Assembly (NCBI GenBank): GCA_964636485.1
Contig: CAZWSO010000187.1
Span: 1-5,102 of the forward strand
Direction: 5' to 3'
Source of the DNA: CAYXRS01 sp964636485
GTDB taxonomy: Bacteria > Gemmatimonadota > Gemmatimonadetes > Gemmatimonadales > Gemmatimonadaceae
Length of the DNA: 5,102 nt
Position numbers and translations under genes: made by a program. Position 1 is the first letter of the stretch; each line of letters starts with the position of its first letter. The notes beneath the pieces are model-generated. The model did not search any database. It was not told the DNA's origin and worked only from the letters and a program-made list of their open reading frames with translations. This document shows, piece by piece, positions 1-5,072 of this stretch.

Positions 1-411
1 CCCACCGATCTGGTTCACGAGGCGTACTTCAAGCTGTCGGACGACGTCGCCGGTCTCGCCGCCAACCGCGCGCATTTCCTCGCGATCGCGTCCCGCGCGA
101 TGCGGCAGGTCCTCGTGGATCACGCCCGCCGCCGCAATGCCAGCAAGCGCGGCGCGTCATGGGACCGTGTCACCCTCACGGACGAGCGCGGCACCAACGA
201 CATGGCGCCGGAGGAGCTGCTCGCCCTGGACGAGGCGCTCGAACGACTCGACCCGCGCCAGCGCCAGGTGGTGGAATGCCGCTTCTTTGGTGGAATGGAG
301 GAGACGGAGATCGCCCAGGCGCTCGGCGTTTCCGAGCGCACCGTGCGCCGCGACTGGGTCAAGGCACGGGCCTGGCTCTACCGGGAGCTCTACCGCCTGC
401 CCCCAGCGTGA
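1..411 (+). CDS. ECF-type RNA polymerase sigma factor, C-terminal part (5' truncated by window edge)
   Basis: The reading frame is open from the first base and ends at TGA 409-411, giving 136 visible residues. The start is upstream of the window. The N-terminal visible part (PTDLVHEAYFKL, then NRAHFLAIASRAMRQVLVDH and an Arg-rich stretch) is typical of region 2 in the TIGR02999 / Pfam 'ECF sigma' (PF07638) group. After a short acidic linker, region 4 follows at about residues 72-133. It carries the ALDEALERLDPRQRQVVECR helix and a helix-turn-helix around EIAQALGVSERTVRRDW, which would read the -35 element. In this family the protein directs RNA polymerase to a dedicated set of promoters. Many relatives sit beside a Ser/Thr kinase gene. 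Here the next gene is SBP56, 134 bp away, so the regulator and target set cannot be named. The family call is firm; the regulon is unknown. Confidence 0.93.
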   Translation, partial: PTDLVHEAYFKLSDDVAGLAANRAHFLAIASRAMRQVLVDHARRRNASKRGASWDRVTLTDERGTNDMAPEELLALDEALERLDPRQRQVVECRFFGGMEETEIAQALGVSERTVRRDWVKARAWLYRELYRLPPA

Positions 412-545
412 GTCCCCTGCGCGACACCTTACCACCCGCCAACACCCCGCCGTAACCGCATTCCGGCGTGCCTGTCCGGTGACGCCGCCCTCCTGCGCAA
501 TACCCGGTGAGACGAACCACTCACTCACTGAATCAGGAGGAAACA
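412..545 (+). other. Intergenic region upstream of the SBP56 gene
   Basis: These 134 bp separate the sigma factor stop from the SBP56 start. I see no stem-loop with a T-run and no convincing -35/-10 pair. The only repeat noticed is CCGGTGA at 476-482 and again at 504-510 (28-bp period), which is short enough to be chance. A promoter for the SBP56 operon probably lies here, because the gap is long for an internal operon spacing, but I cannot place it. Confidence 0.5.
535..540 (+). promoter_or_regulatory. Strong Shine-Dalgarno site for the SBP56 gene
   Basis: AGGAGG lies five bases (AAACA) before the ATG at 546. It is a perfect match to the anti-SD core and decides the start. An in-frame GTG at 507 would add 13 residues, but it has no comparable site and would place this SD inside the coding sequence. 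Confidence 0.9.
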
Positions 546-1958
546 ATGCCGCAGTGGCGCCCCGATCCAACGTTCTACGCCTCGCCCGAGCTCGCGATGG
601 ATGCGCCATCGGAGGAGCTCGCATACGTAGCCATGCTGGATCCAACGAAGCAGCGTCCCGACGCGATGGGCGTGATCGACGTAAATCCAGATTCGCCGGA
701 GTACGGCAAGCTGGTCGGTCAGGTGGACATGCCCACGCCGGGCGATGAGCTCCATCACTTCGGTTGGAACGCGTGCAGCTCGCATCTGTGCGGCTTCGCG
801 CCCAATGCGCACATGGAGCGCCGGTACCTGGTCGTTCCCGGCATCCATACGTCGCGCATTCACATCCTCGACACCAAACCCAACCCGCGGCAGCCGGAGA
901 TCGTGAAGGTGATCGATGGCGACACGATCGCCGCCCGCACCGGCTACCAGGCCCCGCACACCACCCACTGCGGGCCCGATGGTATCTACATCAACGCGCT
1001 CGGTGGAACGAACGGCGAAGGGCCCGGCGGCATCTTCGTCATGGATCACGAGACGTTCGAGATCGTCGGCAAGTGGGAGAAGGATCGTGGTCCGCAACAC
1101 CTGGCCTACGACTTCTTCTGGCACCTCGGACACGACACGATGATCACCAGCGAGTGGGGCACCCCCAACATGGTGACCAGCGGCCTCAATCCCGAGCTGC
1201 TCCTTGCCGGCAAGTATGGCAACGCACTGCATGTGTGGGATCTGAAAACGCGTACGCACAAGCAGAAGCTGGAGCTCGGCCCGCAGTACCAGATGGTGCT
1301 CGAGCTGCGACCGGCGCACGACCCTCGCCGTCCGTACGGCTTCGCCGGCGTGGTCATCTCCCTGGAGGATCTGTCAGCCTCGATCTGGGTCTGGTACCTC
1401 GACAGCGCCAACGGGAATGGCTCCGGCGAATGGAAGGTGAAGAAGGTCATCGACATTCCCGCGGAACCGGCCGCGGAGGATGACCTGCCCCCAGCGCTGA
1501 AGCCTTTCAAGGCCGTGCCACCGCTGGTCACCGACCTCAACCTCAGCCTCGATGACCGGTTCCTCTACGTCTCGTGCTGGGGTACCGGCGAGATACGTCA
1601 GTACGACGTCTCTGACCCGTTCGAGCCGAAGCTCGTCTCCACGCTCCGCATTGGCGGGATCGTGCAGCGACAGGCGCACCCCGGCACCCCCGACACGCCC
1701 CGCAATGGCGGACCGCAGATGGTGGAGATCAGCCGCGACGGCAAGCGGGTATACCTCACCAACTCGCTGTACTCGCCATGGGATGCGCAGTTCTATCCCG
1801 ATGGCATCGAAGGGTGGATCGCCAAGATCAACATCGGCCCCCACGGCGGGATGTCGTTCGAGAATCGCTTTCTCGTGGAGCTCGAGGGCGGCATGCGCAG
1901 TCACCAGGTGCGGCTGCAAGGTGGCGACGCGTCCTCGGACTCCTTTTGCTACTCATGA
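546..1958 (+). CDS. Selenium-binding protein / methanethiol oxidase (SBP56 family)
   Basis: This 470-residue protein is near the length of human SELENBP1 (472) and aligns with it end to end from memory. Family landmarks in order are DELHHFGWNACSS (67-79, with the CSS selenium-binding-type cysteine at 77), HTTHC (138-142), MITSEWGTPN (199-208), LNLSLDDRFLYVS (331-343), GGPQM (388-392), YSPWDAQFYPDG (409-420), and the C-terminal HQVRLQGGDASSDS (453-466) ending in CYS. Family members form a beta-propeller and oxidise methanethiol to formaldehyde, H2S and H2O2. A copper site built from conserved histidines has been reported for bacterial MTO, and H70/H71, H138/H141 and H453 are the candidate ligands here. 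There is no signal peptide or Tat motif at the N-terminus (MPQWRPDPTF), so the protein is predicted cytoplasmic, unlike the periplasmic enzyme of methylotrophs. The start is fixed by AGGAGG. The stop overlaps the next gene. Family assignment is firm; the substrate is inferred. Confidence 0.96.
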   Translation: MPQWRPDPTFYASPELAMDAPSEELAYVAMLDPTKQRPDAMGVIDVNPDSPEYGKLVGQVDMPTPGDELHHFGWNACSSHLCGFAPNAHMERRYLVVPGIHTSRIHILDTKPNPRQPEIVKVIDGDTIAARTGYQAPHTTHCGPDGIYINALGGTNGEGPGGIFVMDHETFEIVGKWEKDRGPQHLAYDFFWHLGHDTMITSEWGTPNMVTSGLNPELLLAGKYGNALHVWDLKTRTHKQKLELGPQYQMVLELRPAHDPRRPYGFAGVVISLEDLSASIWVWYLDSANGNGSGEWKVKKVIDIPAEPAAEDDLPPALKPFKAVPPLVTDLNLSLDDRFLYVSCWGTGEIRQYDVSDPFEPKLVSTLRIGGIVQRQAHPGTPDTPRNGGPQMVEISRDGKRVYLTNSLYSPWDAQFYPDGIEGWIAKINIGPHGGMSFENRFLVELEGGMRSHQVRLQGGDASSDSFCYS

Positions 1959-2638
1959 GCGGCATGGAATGGTGGTCCTGGCTGGCGCTGCTTGGCCTGG
2001 GCGCGCTGCACGGCGCAAACCCCGGAATGGGTTGGCTGTTCGCCGTCGCGCTGGGACTACAGGAACGGAAGGCGCGCGCAGTCTGGCGCGCTCTTCCACC
2101 GCTCGCCGTCGGGCACGCCCTGGCGGTGGGCGCGGCACTCGTCGTCGCGCTGCTGGCGGGGACGATGCTCGAGGGGCGTTGGGTCAAGCTGGCCGTAGCT
2201 GCGGCACTGCTGGGAGTGGGCGTCGCCAAGCTGCGCCGGCACCGCCACCCACGCCTGGGAGGGATGCGCGTGAACGGCCGCGAGATGACTGCCTGGTCGT
2301 TCATGATGGCGACAGCGCATGGAGCCGGCTTGATGGTTCTGCCGGTGCTGTTTGGCGGAACAAGCGACGCGAGCGGCCACCACGGGCACGCGGCACACGC
2401 TCCGGCAGCCGCCTCAGCAACGGTCGAGGCGGCCGGTTGGCTGCCGAGTGGAGCGCAAGCAGTAGCGATAGGCGCTGCCGCCGTACACACCGCCGGCTAC
2501 CTGCTGGCCACCGCCGTGATCGCGCTAGTGGTCTATCGAAAGCTTGGGTTGCGGCTGCTGGGCAAGCTGTGGATCAACGTGGATCTACTCTGGGCCGGCG
2601 CGCTCGTGGTCACGGCCGTCATGACTGTGCTGCTCTGA
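1955..2638 (+). CDS. Six-helix integral membrane protein, NicO/RcnA/UreH-like or TauE-like, possible metal or sulfur transporter
   Basis: This 227-residue hydrophobic protein has its ATG at 1955-1957 overlapping the SBP56 stop (ATGA). There is no good SD, so translational coupling to SBP56 is likely. Probable membrane helices are at about 6-32, 48-67, 76-92, 112-135, 167-193 and 206-227. Polar residues inside or next to helices recur in a pattern: HGANPG (19-24) in helix 1, GH (53-54) in helix 2, TAHGAG (120-125) in helix 4 and VHTAGY (177-182) in helix 5. A His-rich loop, SGHHGHAAHAP (140-150), follows helix 4. The 'GxxHgxxPG' start and the His loop recall NicO/RcnA nickel-cobalt exporters and UreH-like transmembrane domains, though the resemblance is partial. 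Given the tight overlap with a metal-dependent thiol oxidase, metal handling or export of a reaction product is plausible. An alternative start is ATG 1964. The membrane nature and operon are well supported; the transport role and substrate are inference. Confidence 0.8.
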   Translation: MSGMEWWSWLALLGLGALHGANPGMGWLFAVALGLQERKARAVWRALPPLAVGHALAVGAALVVALLAGTMLEGRWVKLAVAAALLGVGVAKLRRHRHPRLGGMRVNGREMTAWSFMMATAHGAGLMVLPVLFGGTSDASGHHGHAAHAPAAASATVEAAGWLPSGAQAVAIGAAAVHTAGYLLATAVIALVVYRKLGLRLLGKLWINVDLLWAGALVVTAVMTVLL

Positions 2639-2640
2639 CT

Positions 2641-2678
2641 CCGGGCGCGCGAATTTCAGGTGACGGCGCGCGCTCCGG
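2641..2678. terminator. GC-rich hairpin between convergent genes, possible bidirectional terminator
   Basis: The left arm 2641-2651 (CCGGGCGCGCG) pairs with 2667-2678, with T2674 bulged, giving 11 base pairs around a 15-base loop (2652-2666). It starts two bases after the membrane-protein stop. Its loop holds the DinB-like stop codon (TCA at 2656-2658 on the plus strand). Neither side has a T-run, so it is not a classical intrinsic terminator. It could still stop or stabilise both convergent transcripts. Confidence 0.4.
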
Positions 2679-3162
2679 GGATCTCCCCCGTTGCCACCGC
2701 TCCGACGGGGTCGGAGGAAGACGTTACCAGGCGTCGGTGGTAGTCGATCTGACCGAGATGATAAGCGAGATGCGAGAGCAGGTGCATGAGGAACTCGCCC
2801 GTGCTGAATCGGTAGTCGCCCACGGCAGCAGGATATTCGGACTCCAGTGTGGCGGGATCGAGCGCGGTCAGCGTACGCGCCACCTCCGCCTGAGCCGCAT
2901 CCACCAGCCCGATCAACTCGGCGCGCCCTAGGTCGGTGCGGGTGAACTCGGCAGCCCGGTCGCGAACGTAGCCGGTGTCACCCAGCTGCGCCCCAATGAA
3001 GTGGCGCAGGTTGCCCGTTAGGTGGTGCACCAGAGCACCGCCGCTGTTGGCGACCCCCGGGGCTTGCGTCCACAAACTCCGGTCATCTGGATAGGCTTCC
3101 ACCTCGCGGTGGAGTGTGCGCAACTCACGGGAAAGCAGGGCCGAAAGAGTTTCGAGGCGCAT
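2656..3162 (-). CDS. DinB-family (DinB/YfiT four-helix bundle) protein
   Basis: This 168-residue all-helical protein fits the DinB superfamily (about 150-175 residues). Helix 1 is RLETLSALLSRELRTLHREV (2-21). VHHLTGNLRHFIGAQL (45-60) supplies the first metal-ligand histidine (H47 by position). The C-terminal helix has HLLSHLAYHLGQIDYHRR (127-144), where H131 and H135 would complete the three-His site typical of these proteins. The name comes from Bacillus DinB. Relatives include thiol S-transferases that use bacillithiol or mycothiol, but many have no known substrate, and this one cannot be assigned. The residues after about 146 (Ser/Ala/Gly-rich) look like an unstructured tail. The start ATG (CAT at 3160-3162) has only a weak AGG-type site upstream. 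The gene is convergent with the SBP56 operon and divergent from the DUF4105 gene. Confidence 0.88.
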   Translation of the reverse strand: MRLETLSALLSRELRTLHREVEAYPDDRSLWTQAPGVANSGGALVHHLTGNLRHFIGAQLGDTGYVRDRAAEFTRTDLGRAELIGLVDAAQAEVARTLTALDPATLESEYPAAVGDYRFSTGEFLMHLLSHLAYHLGQIDYHRRLVTSSSDPVGAVATGEIPGARAVT

Positions 3163-3304
3163 GGTACCTGTCCGTGGGAAGGCGTCTCCGCTAGACTACC
3201 GCCGGCGGCCGACTGTCGCTACCGCCGAACCCTGCAACCAATACGCGAACAGGCAGGCTGTTCCCAGCCGGTGGGCACCCGTTCGCGGGAGGACGCACGC
3301 ACCG
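3163..3304. promoter_or_regulatory. Divergent intergenic region with a 9-bp direct repeat and palindrome
   Basis: These 142 bp lie between the divergently read DinB-like and DUF4105 genes and must hold start signals for both. CTACCGCCG occurs at 3196-3204 and again at 3219-3227 (23-bp period, about two helical turns). The first copy runs into a perfect palindrome, CCGCCGGCGG (3199-3208). This could be an operator, but GC-rich short repeats arise easily. I could not identify reliable -35/-10 boxes on either strand. Confidence 0.35.
3288..3292 (+). promoter_or_regulatory. Shine-Dalgarno-like GGAGG supporting the start at 3305
   Basis: GGAGG lies 12 bases before ATG 3305. The spacing is somewhat long but usable. 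It favours this start over the upstream in-frame ATG at 3116, which would run through the DinB-like gene's coding start and add 63 Arg-rich residues before the membrane anchor. Confidence 0.55.
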
Positions 3305-4156
3305 ATGGCCGCACCCAGGCGATTCCCTTCCTTCATCGCACGGACCGCCCTGGGCCTGCTGGCTGCCGTCGTCGCCGCCTACGCGCTGTCTGTCGTCCTC
3401 GTTCGACCGTCCAACGACCGGCTGTGGTCGCCCGACCAGGAGCGCATCGCCACGGCCGTGTTCCATGGTGACTCGGTTCTCGTTCGGAACGTGCGAAACA
3501 TTCACTATCGATCAACTACGGATTTCGACGTTCGCTGGGAGGATCGCGATTACGATCTCCGCCGGCTGGAGTCAGTCTGGTTCATGGTGGAGCCGTTCTC
3601 GGGTTGGCGCGGACCCGCGCACACGCTGCTCAGCTTCGGATTCGGCGACGGCGAGTTCGTCGCCATTTCCGTGGAGGTCCGGAAGGAGCGAGGAGAGTCG
3701 TTCTCGCCGCTGCTGGGGCTGCTTCGGCAGTACGAGCTCGCGTACGTGGTGGGCGACGAGCGCGATCTCATCGGACTGCGAGCCAACCACCGGCGCGATT
3801 CGGTGTACCTGTATCCGATCCGGACCAGCGCGGAGCGCATGCGTGCGCTCTTTCTCTCGATGCTGGAGCGCGCGAATGCGCTGGCGGCGCACCCCGAGTT
3901 TTACAACACGCTCACCAGCACCTGTACCACGAACATCGTGCGTCATGTCAACGTCATCACGCCACGGCGCATCCCGTTCAGCCACAAGGTGCTTCTGCCC
4001 GCGCACGCCGATGACCTGGCCTATGATCTCGGCCTCATCAACACCGGGCTGCCGCGCGCCACTTTCCGCCGAGCGCATCTCATCAATGATCTCGCCGAGC
4101 TGTACGCGGACAGCGCGAGCTTCTCCAGCGGCATTCGATCGCGCTTCCGCCCCTAG
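3305..4156 (+). CDS. Membrane-anchored DUF4105 / Lnb N-terminal-type periplasmic domain protein
   Basis: This 283-residue protein has a short basic N-terminus (MAAPRRF) and one hydrophobic segment (about 12-33, TALGLLAAVVAAYALSVVLV). This predicts a signal anchor with the rest outside the cytoplasm. A linker (35-90) leads into the domain. Its landmarks are AHTLLSFGFGDGEFVAISVE (105-124), VRKERGE (125-131), YELAYVVGDERDLIGLR (143-159), VYLYPI (167-172), NTLTSTCTTNI (191-201) and LPAHADDLAYDLGLI (231-245). This order matches PF13387 (DUF4105, Lnb_N). Such domains are thought to have a permuted papain/NlpC-P60-like fold, with the candidate His (H106) before the candidate Cys (C197), as seen here. 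The reaction and substrate are unknown; a cell-envelope hydrolase or acyltransferase is a guess. It stands alone, divergent from the DinB-like gene. The domain call is fairly firm. Confidence 0.85.
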   Translation: MAAPRRFPSFIARTALGLLAAVVAAYALSVVLVRPSNDRLWSPDQERIATAVFHGDSVLVRNVRNIHYRSTTDFDVRWEDRDYDLRRLESVWFMVEPFSGWRGPAHTLLSFGFGDGEFVAISVEVRKERGESFSPLLGLLRQYELAYVVGDERDLIGLRANHRRDSVYLYPIRTSAERMRALFLSMLERANALAAHPEFYNTLTSTCTTNIVRHVNVITPRRIPFSHKVLLPAHADDLAYDLGLINTGLPRATFRRAHLINDLAELYADSASFSSGIRSRFRP

Positions 4157-4166
4157 CGCGTCGACG

Positions 4167-4325
4167 TCACCGGCGGGGCGGACCTGGGAGGTGTGAATGG
4201 CGGGACTGCCGGTGCAACGGTTCGCTCTCGAGCAGCCGCCCGATGGCGTTCGCCAGCGCCCCAGCATCGGCGGGCGGCACGAGAAACCCGGTGCGCCCGT
4301 CCGTAACCACCTCGGAATTCCCCCC
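4167..4325 (-). pseudogene. Remnant of a GT4-type glycosyltransferase C-terminal domain
   Basis: Read on the minus strand from 4325 down to the TGA at 4167-4169, 52 residues begin GGNSEVVTDG, continue RTGFLVPPADAGALANAIGR, then LLESEPLHRQ, and end in unrelated sequence. The first 40 match the well-known end of the GT-B nucleotide-sugar domain of group 1 (GT4) glycosyltransferases, where 'GGxxEVVxDGxTGxLVPPxDxxALAxAIxxLL' is nearly universal. Residues upstream in the same frame (VRFYKSVRDWPER) do not match the family, and a stop (TCA at 4410-4412) closes the frame. The donor-binding part with the E-x7-E motif and the whole N-terminal domain are missing. There is no start codon at the right place. 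It fills most of the 230-bp gap between two plus-strand genes. I read it as a relic of a deleted gene, not a functional ORF. An adjacent frame briefly reads SVGGIP just before this point, so a one-base slip at about 4312-4318 is another way to join it to the family. Confidence 0.72.
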
Positions 4326-4373
4326 ACGCTCGGGCCAGTCGCGAACCGACTTGTAAAAACGTACGCTTGCGCC

Positions 4374-4378
4374 AGGAG
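4374..4378 (+). promoter_or_regulatory. Shine-Dalgarno site AGGAG for the 122-residue ORF
   Basis: AGGAG lies eight bases before ATG 4387. This is good spacing and supports the start of a protein for which no family length is available as a guide. Confidence 0.6.
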
Positions 4379-4386
4379 CAGCAGGG

Positions 4387-4755
4387 ATGCGGAATTGCCG
4401 CTTCGCACCTCAACCCCTAGCCCTGCCTGCCGTGCAAATCCTCGTTCAGGCCCTATGTAGCAAGGGACAGAGCCTCAGGGAAGCGATTGCCAACGACCCG
4501 CGGCTCGAAAGCTTCGGCCTTCACGTGGTCCGCAAGCAGCAGCCCGGCCGAGCACCGGGCTGGATGAAGCTCCGGAGCGCGGACGCCGAGAAGGGTGTGC
4601 TCAACGTCGAATGGGACCCCGAGTCCGCGGTGCTCAGCGCCCGCATCATCACGCGCGGGTCGCGCAAGCCAAGCCCCATTGTCGGAAGGTTCGTAAACTA
4701 TCTTCTCGACCGGCATCGCGGTCGTATCCAGACAATCACCACTGCCTACCGGTAA
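4387..4755 (+). CDS. Uncharacterised 122-residue alpha/beta protein
   Basis: I do not recognise a named family. The protein looks real: the start has AGGAG at good spacing, the composition is balanced, and hydrophobic residues alternate as in a folded domain. A predicted order is helix (about 13-36, PAVQILVQALCSKGQSLREA), strand (LHVVRKQ, 45-51), turn with GRAPGW, strand (MKLRSA), strand (VLNVEWD, 71-77), strand (VLSARIIT, 82-89), helix (SPIVGRFVNYLLDRHRG, 95-111) and a last strand (RIQTITTAY). The first ten residues are less domain-like, so a later true start is possible. The conserved-looking NVEWD and the basic RHRGR near the end could mark a binding surface, but no function is proposed. 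No signal peptide or membrane segment is seen. It lies between two gene remnants and may have arrived with the rearrangement that broke them. Confidence 0.7.
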   Translation: MRNCRFAPQPLALPAVQILVQALCSKGQSLREAIANDPRLESFGLHVVRKQQPGRAPGWMKLRSADAEKGVLNVEWDPESAVLSARIITRGSRKPSPIVGRFVNYLLDRHRGRIQTITTAYR

Positions 4756-4802
4756 GCGCCTCTCATGAGGGGGACGCTCGCGCTAACGGGCGCGTCAATG
4801 TC
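4756..4802 (+). other. Short spacer with a 13-codon ORF running into the arginase-like start
   Basis: An ATG at 4765 opens a 13-codon frame (MRGTLALTGASMS) whose TGA (4804-4806) overlaps the ATG at 4803. This geometry would allow coupled translation, but the mini-ORF has no clear SD. A weak imperfect hairpin (GACGC 4773-4777 with GCGTC 4792-4796) sits just before the start. None of this is strong evidence of regulation. Confidence 0.25.
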
Positions 4803-5072
4803 ATGAAGCTTCTCTTGCTGGCGGTCCCATACGACTCGGCGCTGCGAGGGTTCCGCATGGGGGCGGGCCCCGAGCACCTCCTCCACCGGGGGCTGGAAGC
4901 GACGCTTCGAGGCCAGGGTCACGCCGTGCGCACCGACATGGTGGAAGCCGATTCGACCGTTGCGCCGGCGGAGATCCGCACCACGTTCGAGCTCAACCGC
5001 CTGCTCGCGCCGCGCGTGCGCGACGCGTCGGAGAGCGGATGGCTGCTGCTCGGCGCGCTGGCCGAATCGTAG
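4803..5072 (+). pseudogene. Arginase-family (ureohydrolase-like) protein, N-terminal part, prematurely stopped
   Basis: The 89-residue product begins MKLLLLAVPYDSALRG, then RMGAGPEHLLHRGLEATLRG, and includes AEIRTTFELNRLLAPRV. This is the usual opening of bacterial arginase/agmatinase-superfamily proteins with a first Rossmann-like strand followed by the 'PYDS...RMGxGP' loop. Family members are about 270-300 residues, bind two Mn ions through GxHS/GNC-type and DAHxD motifs, and hydrolyse guanidino groups. Here TAG at 5070-5072 ends the frame before any metal-binding motif, and a second in-frame TAG follows at 5079-5081. After SGWLLLGALAES, the next frame reads AGVAELRLPI, which resembles the stretch just before the DAHGD strand. 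This suggests a deletion of the 'PLVLAGNCN'-type segment plus a frameshift. No SD is close to ATG 4803. The window ends 30 bp later, so the rest cannot be inspected. The family is likely; enzymatic activity is very unlikely. Confidence 0.62.

Noticed and set aside
507..545. Upstream GTG start for SBP56
   Set aside because: The AGGAGG site at 535-540 is placed for ATG 546, and the family N-terminus begins there.
525..1319. Long open frame on the minus strand opposite the SBP56 gene
   Set aside because: It is a shadow frame caused by high GC; the plus strand encodes a clear full-length SBP56, and the antisense product is Arg/His-rich with no family features.
1778..1954. Longer N-terminus for the membrane protein
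   Set aside because: It would overlap 59 codons of SBP56 out of frame with an Arg/His-rich sequence; the hydrophobic protein begins at the ATGA overlap.
1552..2931. 459-codon plus-strand open frame spanning SBP56, the membrane protein and the DinB-like region
   Set aside because: It crosses three better-supported genes out of frame, and its product is low-complexity Arg/Ser/Ala-rich.
3116..3304. Upstream ATG start for the DUF4105 protein
   Set aside because: It would overlap the start of the divergent DinB-like gene and add an Arg-rich extension before the signal anchor; GGAGG supports ATG 3305.
4157..4386. Integron attC or attachment site in the gap before the 122-residue ORF
   Set aside because: No RYYYAAC/GTTRRRY pair or long inverted repeat was found; the glycosyltransferase relic explains most of the stretch.
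3572..4408. 278-codon minus-strand open frame opposite the DUF4105 gene
   Set aside because: It is a shadow of the DUF4105 gene. Only its first residues overlap the glycosyltransferase relic, where a brief SVGGIP appears; the rest has no family features.
4773..4796. Hairpin before the arginase-like start as a terminator
   Set aside because: It has only five contiguous pairs with mismatches beyond and no T-tract.
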